DNA of 64,000 nucleotides from Aphelocoma coerulescens (Eukaryota; Chordata; Aves; Passeriformes; Corvidae). Positions 37,629-49,277 of the stretch are shown piece after piece. The notes beneath the pieces are model-generated. The model was not told where the DNA came from. It saw only the letters and a list, made by a program, of their open reading frames with translations, and searched no databases. Location: assembly GCF_041296385.1 (NCBI RefSeq), contig NW_027184085.1, positions 56,139,109 to 56,203,108 of the forward strand, read 5' to 3'. Made by a program: the position numbers and the translations under genes. Numbering within the stretch: the first letter of the stretch is position 1; every line of letters begins with the position of its first letter.

Positions 37629-40600
37629 TGTTACTGCATGCACAGTGAAAACTTACCAGGAAATACAGTCAGAGTGAGCATAAATTATGCTCTAACCAAA
37701 TATAAGTTAATGACCTTAATTCAAAACTAAGTAGATGAAATTTAAGAAGTTCTAATGATCCCTGTGGCCTCAATCTCTGTAAATTTTGAGTGCTAATTAA
37801 GTAACCATTTTTCCTGAGTAAGGACTTCAGTATCTAGCCACAAAGTAAGAACACATAAATTCTTACTGCCCTCTAGAAAAGATATTTGCCTGACACGGGT
37901 AACTGTATGCTGGCATGTTAGAGAATTTGCATAGCTGTTCAACACACAAAGTCTTTGTAAGAACATCTCTTTTCTAAGAATAAAAATGAAAAGCACTTGC
38001 CACTTGAAAATTGTAAGAATGTGATTTGAATGCCATTAGGGGATGTTCTCTCACATTTTATATTACAGGAGCCAAATGTGTGGCCCAGGAACTCTGCTTG
38101 TGTTATGTTTGGTTTAGAAAACTGAATATAGATCCCTCAGGCACTGTTTTTTCAGGCGATCCCATGTGAGACAGAGCAGTGGTAGAAAAGCAAAGCAAAA
38201 GCTCTTTCTGACAGATCCTCTCCAGAAAAATTTTTTCAACTGATAGGAGAAAGGGAGAGTCTATGTTTAGCTTCCAAACCAAAATCTGGTTGCTCTGTAG
38301 TTTTCAGGCTGTTTGGCTGGGCCACTTTCTTTCCCACTGAGAAACACTCATAAAATGCATGTGGTTTATTTGAAAAGTAGTGTGGAAAACATTGAACATC
38401 TGTCTCCCATCTTCTGACAGGCTGTGTAATGATGTATTTCAACAAAGTGGATTGCAAAATTCATGATCTCAACTTGAGCTATTTTATGCTGGCTATATCT
38501 GTGCAGAGAGGAATAAGTATGAGAAATTAGTAATTTTCATTTTAAATGATCTTGTTTTCAATTAGCCTTTGGGAGACCTCCCCTATGTATTGACATAAGT
38601 GTTTTTTCCTAACATGTCAAAATGATTCACTGCATTGAAGAGAGAACTTATGCATACAAGTAGAGGGGACACATGGTCTTGCAAAGCTCCTCAATAAAGG
38701 GGTGTCCATGGAGATTTCACTGGAAAATGAGGAGATTTCCTCATTTTGAATAAAAATCCTCAGTCTGGAATACCATGAAAAGAGAGTTTTGTGGGTCATT
38801 AACATTTTCCTCTAATTTTTTTGTTTTCTCTTATTAGCTTACTCTGAACCTTTGAAATGATGAGTTCAGATTTGTGAGCTTCAAATCACGTAAGAAAGAA
38901 AAATCCAGACATGGAGATGTCACTTCTATTTGACTTAGTTTATGCTTTTTATCCCCCTGATTTTTTTCTTTCCCCTTCTCCTTTCTTTGCCTGCCTCCCA
39001 GGTCTGGAATTTCAGCATATTTTGATGGTTACGTACTTCTTTTTGGTGCATATTAGAATCCTTCTGGGGCAACCATGTATAGTCTCAGAACCAACACAGC
39101 ACCATTTGCCTTAACACAGTTTTATTGCTGTAGCTGTATCTAGAAGCTCTCACTCAACTTCTTATCCATGTGTATTCCCCATCTTTGTCAAGGCTTTCAA
39201 GATAACCCTAGTAAGAATCAATATTTGACTTTTAGGGTTACATCTTCTGTTTCCATTTACTGAACTTTAACCCTCTTTGAATGCCTTCATCCTATGCCTG
39301 AAATGAAAAATATCAAGCTTGGGAAGGCACAGGCTAGTGTAGAAGAACACATATGTCCCAGGGATTTCCTTCTGCAGGATATCCAAATTTTTTTCAGAAA
39401 AGATTCCTAAGGCAACTTTTAAAATCTGATATTACTGGCCCATCACCCATGGTTTTCATCTTTTTCATTCACGTATTTCTTCTTTCTTGGGATGTCTTAG
39501 AGTCTCAGTGTCTTAGTCTGTCTTAGTGATGTGGAAAGGTATTCCTGAATAGAGTGCTTTGGTACTATTTGTTGATTTTTCAGCATTAACAAGGACAGAC
39601 TTCTACCTTGCTAATGCTCATTTGCCCTGTGATGGTATCCTTTCAGTGATGCAATTGTGTGACTGAGGAACCAGGGGAGGGTCGGAATTTAAGTCAGTGT
39701 GATTGTTAAGTCACTCAACATGCAGACTGTATATGGAGGCATGATTATGACCACTTACCAACAGCTGTTGGGTCACTGGAGTGCCTTGTATTGCAGTTCA
39801 GTGGTGTACTTTAAGAGCTAAATCGGGATTTTTTTTGGATGAGCTTCCCAATTTAGAGACTTTATGCAAGACAGCACAGAATGAACTTTTAAGGCAGCAC
39901 ACAGTTCAAATTACTGCAGTAATCGATCATCTGAAAAGGTGTAAATCAAATTGCTTTTTATTTTTGGAACTCTTAATACCACTGACATTGTAAAAGTACA
40001 TATTGAGTCCACCTCAGCAGGAATAAGTTGTACTTTCTTTTGCTGCAAGACTCCTCTTCCTGCTAGATTCCCAAAGTGGGATTTTTTTCTACTGGTGATG
40101 TGATGTCAACTCAGAAATGGTGGCTTCTGTTCAATATTGAAAATACTAGAAAATATATCTCTGATTCTCCTACACATGTTGGAACATCCAATTCCACAGG
40201 AACATCGGATCATTTGGTGTATTTGCTGATCTGCCAAGTGATGAGAGAAAGATGTGATTTCTTTCAACCTCCATTATCTCTTCTTCTCTTGTCCACTGGG
40301 TGCTGGAGGCAAGTCAACCATTAGCTCCTAGGATTTTCTGTAAACACATGTGGCTTTCACAGTGATATTTTAGGATGAGATCATCATAGTGGCAAAAGCA
40401 TAGCACAAAATCTTCCTTGTCACTAAACATACTATAAAATGTAGATGATTTCAGAGCAGGCAAGCAATTAAAGAAAAAAATGGTGAGCTATTTTTAAACG
40501 TCTGGATTTTAATTTTCTGTTTCTTGTCTGCTATTTTAGCAGCCAAGACTGGAAGGTAGCAATTGCAGTGCTCGTTTAAATGATGCGCTTTAAAACAGCT

Positions 40601-40926
40601 GGCAATTGACTTTAACTGTAATTACTGGCTTCTTACCAGTATTTGCAGCTGTATAGTTAAGATTGGTGCTTTGAACCTCATTTTTGGCATTTATCTATAT
40701 TGTTATATTACTTTCTTAATTACCTTTTCATCAGTTTTATTTAGATCTTGCACTGAGATATAATTACTTGAACCCAAAAATTCTCTATGGATTGATTTCC
40801 ATAAATTAAAAATATGTCATGTGTTATTTTACCAGACAAAAGGTCAGCAAGCCAATTTTTCCCCCCTGCTAGAGAATTTGCTAGAGATTGTACAATGACC
40901 CTCTGCAGAAGTCTGGCTTGGCTGTT
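37629..40926. other. Unique DNA; a regulatory-looking block at 40.44-40.70 kb
   Basis: I see no identifiable gene. A small splice-flanked open segment at 39857-39938 (plus) is discussed as a finding. Bases 40440-40700 have more even composition and TAAT/E-box words (AGCAATTGCAGTG, ACTGTAATTACTGG, CAGCTG at 40646) and may be regulatory. Confidence 0.45.
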
Positions 40927-41159
40927 TGTCACGGTTTAGCACAGTTTGGGTTTTTAGTTAAAGAGGGCTCCATCAGCCACGGAAGAGATTCTTTTGCAAA
41001 GAGGTGCTTACAGCTTCCTCTAGACCCGACGGAACCAATCAGCTGGCTAGTCTGAATATTGGCAACTCTTTTAAGCCACTTAAGAAGCTTGACACGTCTC
41101 TGTGATCCACAGTTAAGAACAAACAAAGCCTGGGAAACCTCTCTTGCTTCTGGCTTTGG

Positions 41160-41395
41160 AACAGGTGACTTGGGGCCCGCAGCGGGGCCCAGCGGGGCCG
41201 GGCCGGGTCGGCTGTGGCGCAGCTTGGCCGAGATCTCTCAGCCGCTTCTGCTCGCTGGACACCCGGCGCAGCCCCTCCGTGCGGGCCGGGCCGGCCGGGA
41301 CACAGCGAGCCCGGAGCCTCGGAGCCCTGTTCCAGCCGCGGCCCCGCTCCGGGCGGGCGGCCCCGCGGCTCGGCCAGCCCCTCCCAGTGAGGCTG
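41160..41395. promoter_or_regulatory. CpG-rich core of the LTR
   Basis: There is a sharp jump in G+C and CpG density inside an otherwise A+T-rich window, with many GGGCCGGGCC-type words. In LTRs such a block usually lies in U3/R near the transcription start. Open frames seen across it in several phases come only from the lack of A+T-rich stop codons. Promoter activity is an inference. Confidence 0.6.
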
Positions 41396-42315
41396 CTGAA
41401 GTAAAATGGTACACTGAAACTGCCTCCACCCAGCAGAAATTAGGTGACCAACAGCAATAAGAGAATTCCAGCTGCAAGGCCCAGGTGAGATTAACTCTCA
41501 GTGCTGTAAGATTCCTCCAGAACAGATGAAACCTGCAGACACCAATTCTCTCTCAGGTCAGAGATGGAAAGGTGAATGCATGTGAAGAAAGCACCATAAA
41601 GACACCAAAGTCAGTGAAGAAGGAAAGAGCTGAAACGATGAGAGAGGAGAAAGAGGAGATGCTTCAAACCTAGAAGCTGAAATTCTGTTGTAAAGCTGTG
41701 GTGATGGACTGTGATACATCAGAGCACCCTTTGTAATTTCATAAAAGCATGGGGGGTGGAGCGTTCAAACTGCAATTGTGAGCAAAAGTATCTGTGCTGA
41801 AACAAGCAAATGTTGAAGTAGCTGTGATCTGGTGAGAAGCTTGAACAGAGAGAGATTAAACTGATGAAGACCCTTGCTCCCAGGGAAGAAGAAGACCTCT
41901 GTTCCTAGAGATGAAGATGATCCCAGAGATAGATGAAGAGAACTTTTTGCTTCTGAACAGCTCATCCTTAAAATGGTACCCCATTAGCTCAAGACTGAAC
42001 CCTCAAAAGCAGTTGTGGGGAAAGCTGTAAGTCAAGGGAAGGGACTCTCATATGCGAGCAGAGAACCAACCCGGGCAGCTGTCTCGTGGCATTGAAGCCA
42101 TGAGAAAACTTCTTGTGGAGATGTCTCCATAGCATGAGCAAGAGAGACTCCTCTCCCTAAGTGAACTGAAAAAAGAGATTATTATAGAGGTGGTAAACGG
42201 ACTGAAAATCTCAAGGGCTGTTTTTACATTGTCAGTGGGAGAAGGGAGAAAGGTGGGGGGAAGAGAAGTGTTCTGAAGTTTTAGTCTGACTTTTTTTCTT
42301 TCTTTTAGGTCTGTT

Positions 42316-42321
42316 AATAAA
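42316..42321 (+). terminator. LTR polyadenylation signal AATAAA
   Basis: Canonical AATAAA followed by T-rich and GT-containing sequence (TTTTGTGTCTGC) within 40 bases, near the 3' side of the LTR where R ends. It supports the plus orientation of the element. Confidence 0.65.
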
Positions 42322-42474
42322 CTTCTTTATATTCTTTTAAGTTTTGTGTCTGCTTTGCTTTCTTCTAATTCTTATCTCACAGAAGCAAAATAAATAAGTA
42401 ATGGATATTTCGAACCAAACCACTACACTTAATTGGTGTTTCCCCCTGTTTACGAACTGAACCTCTACACTGTT

Positions 42475-45400
42475 GTAAATCTTTTCTTCCATTCTAGGTA
42501 AAATTATGCTTTGGCTGATTGTGGAGCAGAATAAAAACCCTGTCAAAAAAAGCATTAAAAGTTTTCTAGCAGTTCCTAGTGGACATGCTGTGAATGACTA
42601 ACCTTTGCAATAACTGGTGAAATAGGAGCACACACAATTGTTTTGAGAGATCAGTGGCACAGATTGATAATCCTCTTTTAAAACATTTTAAATCTGTTCT
42701 GGTTATTACTCTGTTATTTGCTGAAAGCTTGGATTCACTGGACTGAAATCAGTCATGTGAGTGAGGAATTCAGGATCAGACCCTGTAGAGACAGAAAATT
42801 ATTTTGCTCTCAGCTGATTAAAATATCTTTGAGTACAAGGACTAGGTTGAGAGGATATGAGTTTAGAAAGAATAAATTTGTTGTTCAGGCACTGGAATGC
42901 AATTCAATTTCCCATTCTGCCACTCAGCACCTCAGTTCCTGCGCTCTCCTGCTGTTGAATAGATAATAGCACACATTCATCCCTGCATTTAGTACGTGCA
43001 TGTACCTTGCCATGCACAGTGTGTGCTGATCTTGTCAGCCGAATGTGTTGATATAATACAAGTGACAACACTGATAGCAATAATAGCGGGGAACAGGGCT
43101 GACAGACCTCGTGAGGAGCAGAGCCCCGAGAGGCAGGGGTCCCCTCTAGCAGGTTGCCCTTTGCTCTGTACCAGCAAGAGATGGGCAGCAATGTCAGAGG
43201 TGAACGAGAAGAGGGTGGAGGTAGCCTGTGAAGGCTCCCAAGGTAAGCATCTTTGTCTCCCCAGGGCCTAGGTGTGATGTAGCCACATGCAAATTCAGTG
43301 TTCAGTTGCTTCACCTTGAAGAGGCTTGTGCTTCCTTGTCCATGCTACCTCCTGTGCTGAGCTGGGGCATCAGAGTCACAATGTCAAGACAAAAAGACCA
43401 TGCAGATCACAGAGAGCTGAACAACGAGTCATGGTGTTTCTGCCATTAAAAAGGTCTTTATTTTAATTTCAAATTAAAATAAACTGCATTGTTCACAGAA
43501 GAATTTCTTTTATTTCTTTCATCAGCCCTTTGTCACTTAAAAGCTTCCTTTGTTTTATAAAAAAGCCCAGATGCTGATACAAAATCACAATATTAATTGG
43601 CGTAATGTCTGGATGGTAAAATTCTGTGTCACTGACAATCCTGTCTTCATGGCTTGAGTTCTGAGCTTAGAGTCCTGCAGAGCAGATCAAAGTGCCAAAA
43701 TGAGCCCAGTGGTGGAGCGGCTCCTAGTTGGAGTGCTTTAAAAACCTTGTCTTGCTCTGAGTGACAACTGATAAAAATGTTTTCTCATGCCCCAGAAGCC
43801 TGACATTGTCAGAGGTCTAAAGGATGGCGCTGTGTTAGTGTTATAGACCTGAGCTTGGCCCTGCAATTGCTGCTGTAACAAGCAAGCTGTGAGGCTGCCT
43901 CTGACGCCTCTTTGTCTTCCCTGCTCTGGCGAATCTTTCATGTGCTTTTCTCCCTGATTTTCCTCCCTCCTCACTGCTTTACTAATTAAAATTCTAATCA
44001 CTCTGACAGCCAGAGCTAGGGGGAAAAAAAATCATTCTTCCATGCTGCAGAAGGTAATTTCAAGGTGTTTTAGCTGCCAAAGAAACGAATGGAAATTAGA
44101 CAAAGAAACTGGTTGTCAGAAGGGGGTGAGTTAGCTGCTGTGCGCCCTTCTACGATAATAAAATATTAAACTTCTAAAGAAAAAAAGTAAAACAGGATTC
44201 ATCCTATACATTATTGCCATATATTTAGAGGTAATATAACCTAATTTACCTTTCTGAATAGAGAAAGCTTTTGGTGTGTTTATTAACATCAGAATGATTT
44301 ACTTATCTTGTAGTGAACGCAATGTCAAACATTTAACTTGGTTTGATGTGTGATTGCTGATGATATGTATTACTTGCTTTTGCAAGTTGTGGTTAAGAAT
44401 ATTCATTTTAAGTGTACAGCAGCCTGCAGACACTTATTTAAAATGATAAATAGTTGTTGTTGCTGTGCTGTGTGGTTCATGCTGCAGATATTGTGGTACT
44501 AGAATTTATAAAATGGAGAATATTATCATGGTCAAATCTCACCATCTGCTTTTTCAGGCATTTTTCTGGCTTCATAGCGGTAATTTTTAGACTTACGTAT
44601 TTCTCCAAAGTGTATGCTTTTGTAATGCAGTTTAATAACACATGGTTGTTTTAAGATGCAAAAAAACCCCCAGTGGTCTCTATTGTACAAATATATGGGC
44701 TGAAGATAATGTCTCAAGTGTTTGCAGCAATTCAGTTTAAATAAACACTGCTTCAGCTTTTAGCTACTGCTCAAATTTAATCCAAAGCTTACTGAGATAT
44801 CAACAAATATATGGCTCATTTCTGTTGCTATTGTTTTGTTTCAGCACTGTTAGTCTGGAGTTAGAGGGTTTTACAGGGAGTTAAATCTCATGGTATTTAG
44901 AGCCAGGGTATTTCAACATGTTTGAACCTTTTTTCTTCAGCCTCTGGATAAAATGGGACAAGGGAGATGATCATGCTTTGAGTACTGGGATTTTGAGTGC
45001 TCTGCTCTTTGTGTCAGAACCAGTTTTGGACAATGTGGAAATGCTTCTGCAACCCCAGCCTTGTAACCAGAAGAGCCATAGAGTTTTGTCTTTCTGCCTT
45101 GCATTTGTAGATGCCTGCAAGGGCGGGTGTTTCAGGAAATGCATATCCTCTTCCTTATCATCCTCCCAACCTTTTCATAAACATACCATGACAGAATTGT
45201 AACACTTACTTCTGCTGTTTTGAAAAGTCTTCCAAACTTTGTTAGAGTCCGTCATTTGTCTTTTATTGATGGATGAAGAGGATCCTCTACTCAAAGCTAT
45301 TTCCTTTTGCTTGTCACTCCCACAATATTTTTTCATTTGAGTGAGATTTCAAAGCAAGTGTGGCTCCCAGTTTTATCTTGAAAATGCCAACTGACTACTG

Positions 45401-47299
45401 GACCTTTCACTTCTGGAACAGATACTGTGTGATTGAGATAATGCATGCTCGCTATAATCACTTTTAAAAAGCCCTCATGAGACTTTTGTCCAAATCCAGC
45501 TAGTTCCACTTGAACAATTCAGTCAGCCAGATGAAATTTTACCACAGCTACATAGTTGAACATATTTTTAATCAAGAAGCAGCAGTCACTGGATGTACAA
45601 CACACAGTGGTATTGAAAAAGGAATTGTTCTTCATTCTGCACAACAAACATCTTTTATTTCTGAAGCTGTTTCACTTCCACTGAAAAAAAAATTGTGTGG
45701 AATCCTTTACTCTCCCCAAGGATGAAGTGAAGCCATACCTAAGAAAATGCAAACCACAGAAAAATACTTTTTTTAAAATATTAATTTATAAACCAGTTTA
45801 TCCTTTTTTTTTTCGCCCTACTTGATAGTCCCCAACACAATATATCAAAAAATGGGCATAAATATGCATACAGAAGAGGAACTGGGAAACTGAAAAAACT
45901 TAGTTATGTGAACCGCTTGTTTTTAAATGAAAGCACTAACATTGACACAGGACTTATTTTACTTGGAGAATTGCTGATTCTGCCCTTACATGCAGGCTTT
46001 ACAGAATGGATGTGTGCAGTTATCTTTGAAAATGTCACTTAATAGCGTTAAAAGTGTGGGAAGGGTTTAGATCATACCTTTATTGAGGACTCAGCACTAT
46101 AAGTTAATAAAATATCTCTGTGTGGGAAGTAGTGATGTGTTTTTAGGAGAAAATTACTGAAGTTATTAAAAAAAAAAAAAGAAAGAAGGTTTGATTTTAA
46201 AAATTAGCCATTATTAAGGAAGGTGCTTATTTTGACTGATCTGATTCATGCATAATGAGTAAAAATTGTCATTTACATTAAAATAGCAAGACTAACAGCC
46301 ACTGAGCTCTGGCCACCTCACTCACCTCTGACATTACAGTTCCTTCTTCTAACAACAAACTCTTTCAGGTTTGCCTCTGAAATAAAATAATGAATCCTGC
46401 TTAAAGAATGTTGATTATGCAAAACCAAAGATTTTAGGAGAATAACTATTTACCAGCATTATCTTCTTGACACTCTCAGCAAAACGGTGTGGGTGGTGCA
46501 GACAACTGATGTCAACTACAAAATTTATTACAACAGATCAGGTTCTTAGATGGAGTAAATCTGACATTGCTGTTGTTTTTATGTATCAAATATCAAATGA
46601 GGATATATTATATTTGTCTTATGTATATCAAAAACATAGTTTGTTAAACCTTTGAAGGACAGCTATGTGTTAAATATTAACTGAGTAAAAGTGATGGAGA
46701 TGCTTTGCCTTGGAAAAGGAGGGTTTAGACTCACTGAATTCTTAACCCAGAAAGGTGGAAAAATAACCCAGAAAAGTTATAGAGAAAGAGTTTAAGATTA
46801 AATTTTGAGATACCAGCAGAGAAATCTTTCAAAAATCTTGGTCAGCTTGGCATTTCCAAGGAGATATAGGGACACAGGAGGTCTAGGGATCCTAGGGACT
46901 TCTGGTGGTCATCTTTCCCAGCCTGATACTCATAGCTGGGAAAGGTGAGGCAAGGTCAGTAAGTTCAGCAAGTGAGCCATGGCCTTATTGAGAGCCTTGG
47001 AAGCTTCAAGAGTGGAACTTTCACCTCCTCTCTGCCTCAAAACTCTATCTGAGCTTACAGTTGTCTTTCCTTGTAGGTGTGCCTGAGCTGTGTTTTTATG
47101 GGGTGTTCTGGCTAGGGCTCCCTCGGTCCCTTTGGCTGGAGACCTTCCACCTTTGCATGAAATAAAGAAATGGTGGTCACTGAGCTAGAAACAGGAAATG
47201 AATCTCAGCAGTGGTGGCTGAGTCCTCAGTCTAATGAGTAATTTTTTATACACAAGGAGAGAATACCTTCACCATGACTTGAAAGGCTTCTCCCCTTTG
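42475..47299. other. Unique DNA, no named gene; possible conserved block at 43.6-44.17 kb
   Basis: No gene is established. A splice-flanked open segment at 43175-43242 (plus) is treated as a finding. The block at about 43600-44170 is repeat-free with even composition and contains ACTAATTAAAATTCTAATCA next to TCTGACAGCC. That resembles homeodomain/TALE-type binding clusters in conserved non-coding elements. A possible decayed LTR 3' part lies at about 47030-47200. Confidence 0.45.
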
Positions 47300-47405
47300 A
47301 ATACCCTTATGGTCTCTTAGAACAGAGGGATCTAAATGCCTTCAGGCAGAGGTGAGATTGAACCCATCCGGGACAAAAGCTCTAATCACTGAACTATTAA
47401 GTAAA
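47300..47405 (-). repeat. Ancient tRNA-derived SINE relic (minus strand)
   Basis: On the minus strand TAGTTCAGTGATTAGAGC (plus 47379-47396) matches a tRNA-like pol III A box. GGGTTCAATCTC (47354-47365) matches a B box. The spacer between them is only 13 bases, shorter than in a true tRNA, so no cloverleaf forms and this is not a tRNA gene. The following CACCTCTGCCTGAAGGCA resembles the continuation of an old tRNA-headed SINE common in turtles and crocodilians. I infer a heavily decayed copy of such a sauropsid SINE. Confidence 0.55.
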
Positions 47406-49039
47406 ACAGCTACTACAGTTCTCTCCCATTCCTAGAAATTATGTCATTTAATTGCCCTTACTTTCCTTATGAACTGGCCAGAAATTATAAGTTTCCCTGA
47501 GGGTAAAATATAATATGAGCATGAAGACATATGGGAGGAGGGGGAGCAGGGGACCAGATTTGCAGGATAGAAAACAAAGAAAAAATAGTTCATAGGTTTT
47601 TTTGAATGTATCAAATGCTCTTTTTTTGGTCCATTGTTTGGCCACCCATCTGAAAAATCAATTATTTGCACAGTCATAATCAGGGCTACTACTATATCCA
47701 TATCTTCATAAAAAGAGACAGTTGCATAATGAATATTTAAAACCTGCCTTTTTAAATATCATGTGTAAGTTTGCCTCAGTATCTGAAGGGATGGCAAAAG
47801 AAATCTGCAGATTTGTGTCAAGTGGCGGTTGCAAGAAAGGATTTTGGCAGCATTTCATGCAGCAGTTTCTGAATTCTCCTTCCCTTCATTTCCTCTCTCA
47901 GCAGCCAACAAAATGAGTTGACACAAGGCAAATGCCTGCCAAAGAACTTTAACAGGAGGCAGTTTTTAATTAACAGGGGCCAAAGAAGGTGATAACCCCA
48001 AGGGTAGCGGGGAGAAATTAACATGGAAAAGCAGTTCCACGCTTCCGTGGGTCCCAAAAGGCCATTCGTATTAGTGGTGTCTGTTCTGATTGAACCTTTT
48101 CCATGTCTTTTTATTGATTCCCTTGTCAGAGTCTAACAAAAACACTGCTGGCCGTCAGTTGTTTGCTTGTGGTGGCAGCTTATGGCTCCAAACAGCTCCC
48201 TTGTAAAACATTCAGCATGGCAAGGTCTGTCACTGTGGTTAGCATTTCCCAGAAATTATTAATTTTCTAAGACCTAAAATAAAACCCAACAAAATTAAAG
48301 CTAAAGCCTACTGAAATGAAAGAAGTTCAGTTCACAGTTTCTCTCCAAGTAACTATTTCATCCTATTAACTGTTTGCCTGGCTTAGAGTAAAATGTTTTA
48401 ATTATTAACCTTTTTAAAGTGAGATTTCAGAGCAGATAATCATGTTGGCTGTTTCAGAAAGGATTTAGCCATTTAGCATACCTGGCACTTGTGGAAAGTA
48501 TTTTTAAAAAATAATATCCTGTGGATAAATATTTCAAGTTTCTCTTCCTGGGATGAAAATGAATAATAAATAAAGCTTGTAAGAGCTTGAGGAAAAACCT
48601 GCGCAGCAAGCAAATATAAATAAGTAAAAAAAGAAATGTAGTAAATAAATGAAAAGCTGGCACCTTTATGTGTATCAGCGCCTGATCCAAATTCAACTAA
48701 TGCCAAAAGGTGGAGGACCATTCTTTACAACATCTCAGGAAAATCCATGCTTATTTTTATATATTTCTGCTGCACAGTCAACTCCAGATAATAAAGAGCA
48801 TAATTCAATAATATTTGAACAACTTTGTAGAGGAGTGCCAATGTTTCCCTTCCTGCTTCTTGAGACATAGAAAAAGATTGTAATTATAGGAAAAGGAAAT
48901 ACTGTTCCTATTTTCTTCTTCAGAGTTAGGGCCTAAATGTTGATGTTCATTTGGTTAGCTGACTTATTCAAAGAAAGCGTGGTTATCCCATTTCACTGTC
49001 AGCCTCAGCCCTTCAGACACTTCAGCTATTTGGGTACAC

Positions 49040-49140
49040 AGACCCTGTCCCTGGAAAAGCATGCACAGCTCCCATTGACTTCAGTGGCAATGACACCTTT
49101 TTCAGGGAAAAAAGTTGGACTCTGTACCACACCCTATTTT
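49040..49140. repeat. Possible relic of an old sauropsid palindromic repeat
   Basis: The centre, CCATTGACTTCAGTGG (49072-49087), is an imperfect palindrome. It matches the CCATTGACTTCAATGG centre of an old, abundant reptilian repeat. The flanks (GCACAGCTC on the left, AATGACACC on the right) are weakly compatible. The match is short, so confidence is low. Confidence 0.4.
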
Positions 49141-49183
49141 CCCTTCAGCCCTCTTTACAATAGGACTGGAGACTGATTGTTTA

Positions 49184-49277
49184 TTTGCATTAATTTTTTC
49201 CAATGTTTGCAGAGTGCACCTTACCAGGAGTGCACATTAATGCAAAAAAAAAAAAGAAAAAAAAAAAGAAAAAAAAA
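49184..49277. repeat. 11-bp inverted repeat next to an A-rich tract
   Basis: TTTGCATTAAT (49184-49194) and ATTAATGCAAA (49236-49246) are perfect inverted arms around a 41-base loop. The loop itself holds two AGTGCAC words. The right arm runs straight into an A-rich tract with three G interruptions that ends at 49277. The arms could fold into a stem. No transposon family is recognised. Confidence 0.75.

Larger units (their letters stand above)
40927..42469 (+). mobile_element. Long solo ERV LTR with CpG-rich core (plus strand)
   Basis: It starts TGTCACGGTTTAGCACAG and ends TACGAACTGAACCTCTACA. Both ends fit the TG...CA rule. Perfect 5-bp target-site duplications CTGTT flank it (40922-40926 and 42470-42474). 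A poly(A) signal AATAAA lies at 42316-42321, 148 bases from the end, as expected for the R/U5 part. The core at about 41160-41395 is extremely CpG- and G+C-rich, then the sequence becomes purine-rich (GAGAAAGAGGAGA words). No gag, pol or env remnant is present, so this is either a solo LTR of unusual length (1543 bp) or a small non-autonomous element. A near-repeat of the end (GAACCAAACCACTACAC, 42411-42428) gives an alternative 3' boundary, but only 42469 gives a matching target duplication. The termini resemble LTR families I know from songbirds; the family name is not assigned. Confidence 0.88.

Noticed and set aside
41059..41460. Overlapping 80-133 codon frames in several phases
   Set aside because: All cross the CpG-rich core of the 40927-42469 LTR. 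They are low-complexity Gly/Ala/Pro/Arg translations without a family.
47354..47396. tRNA gene on the minus strand
   Set aside because: A and B boxes are present but separated by only 13 bases. No anticodon arm can form, so it is a SINE relic.
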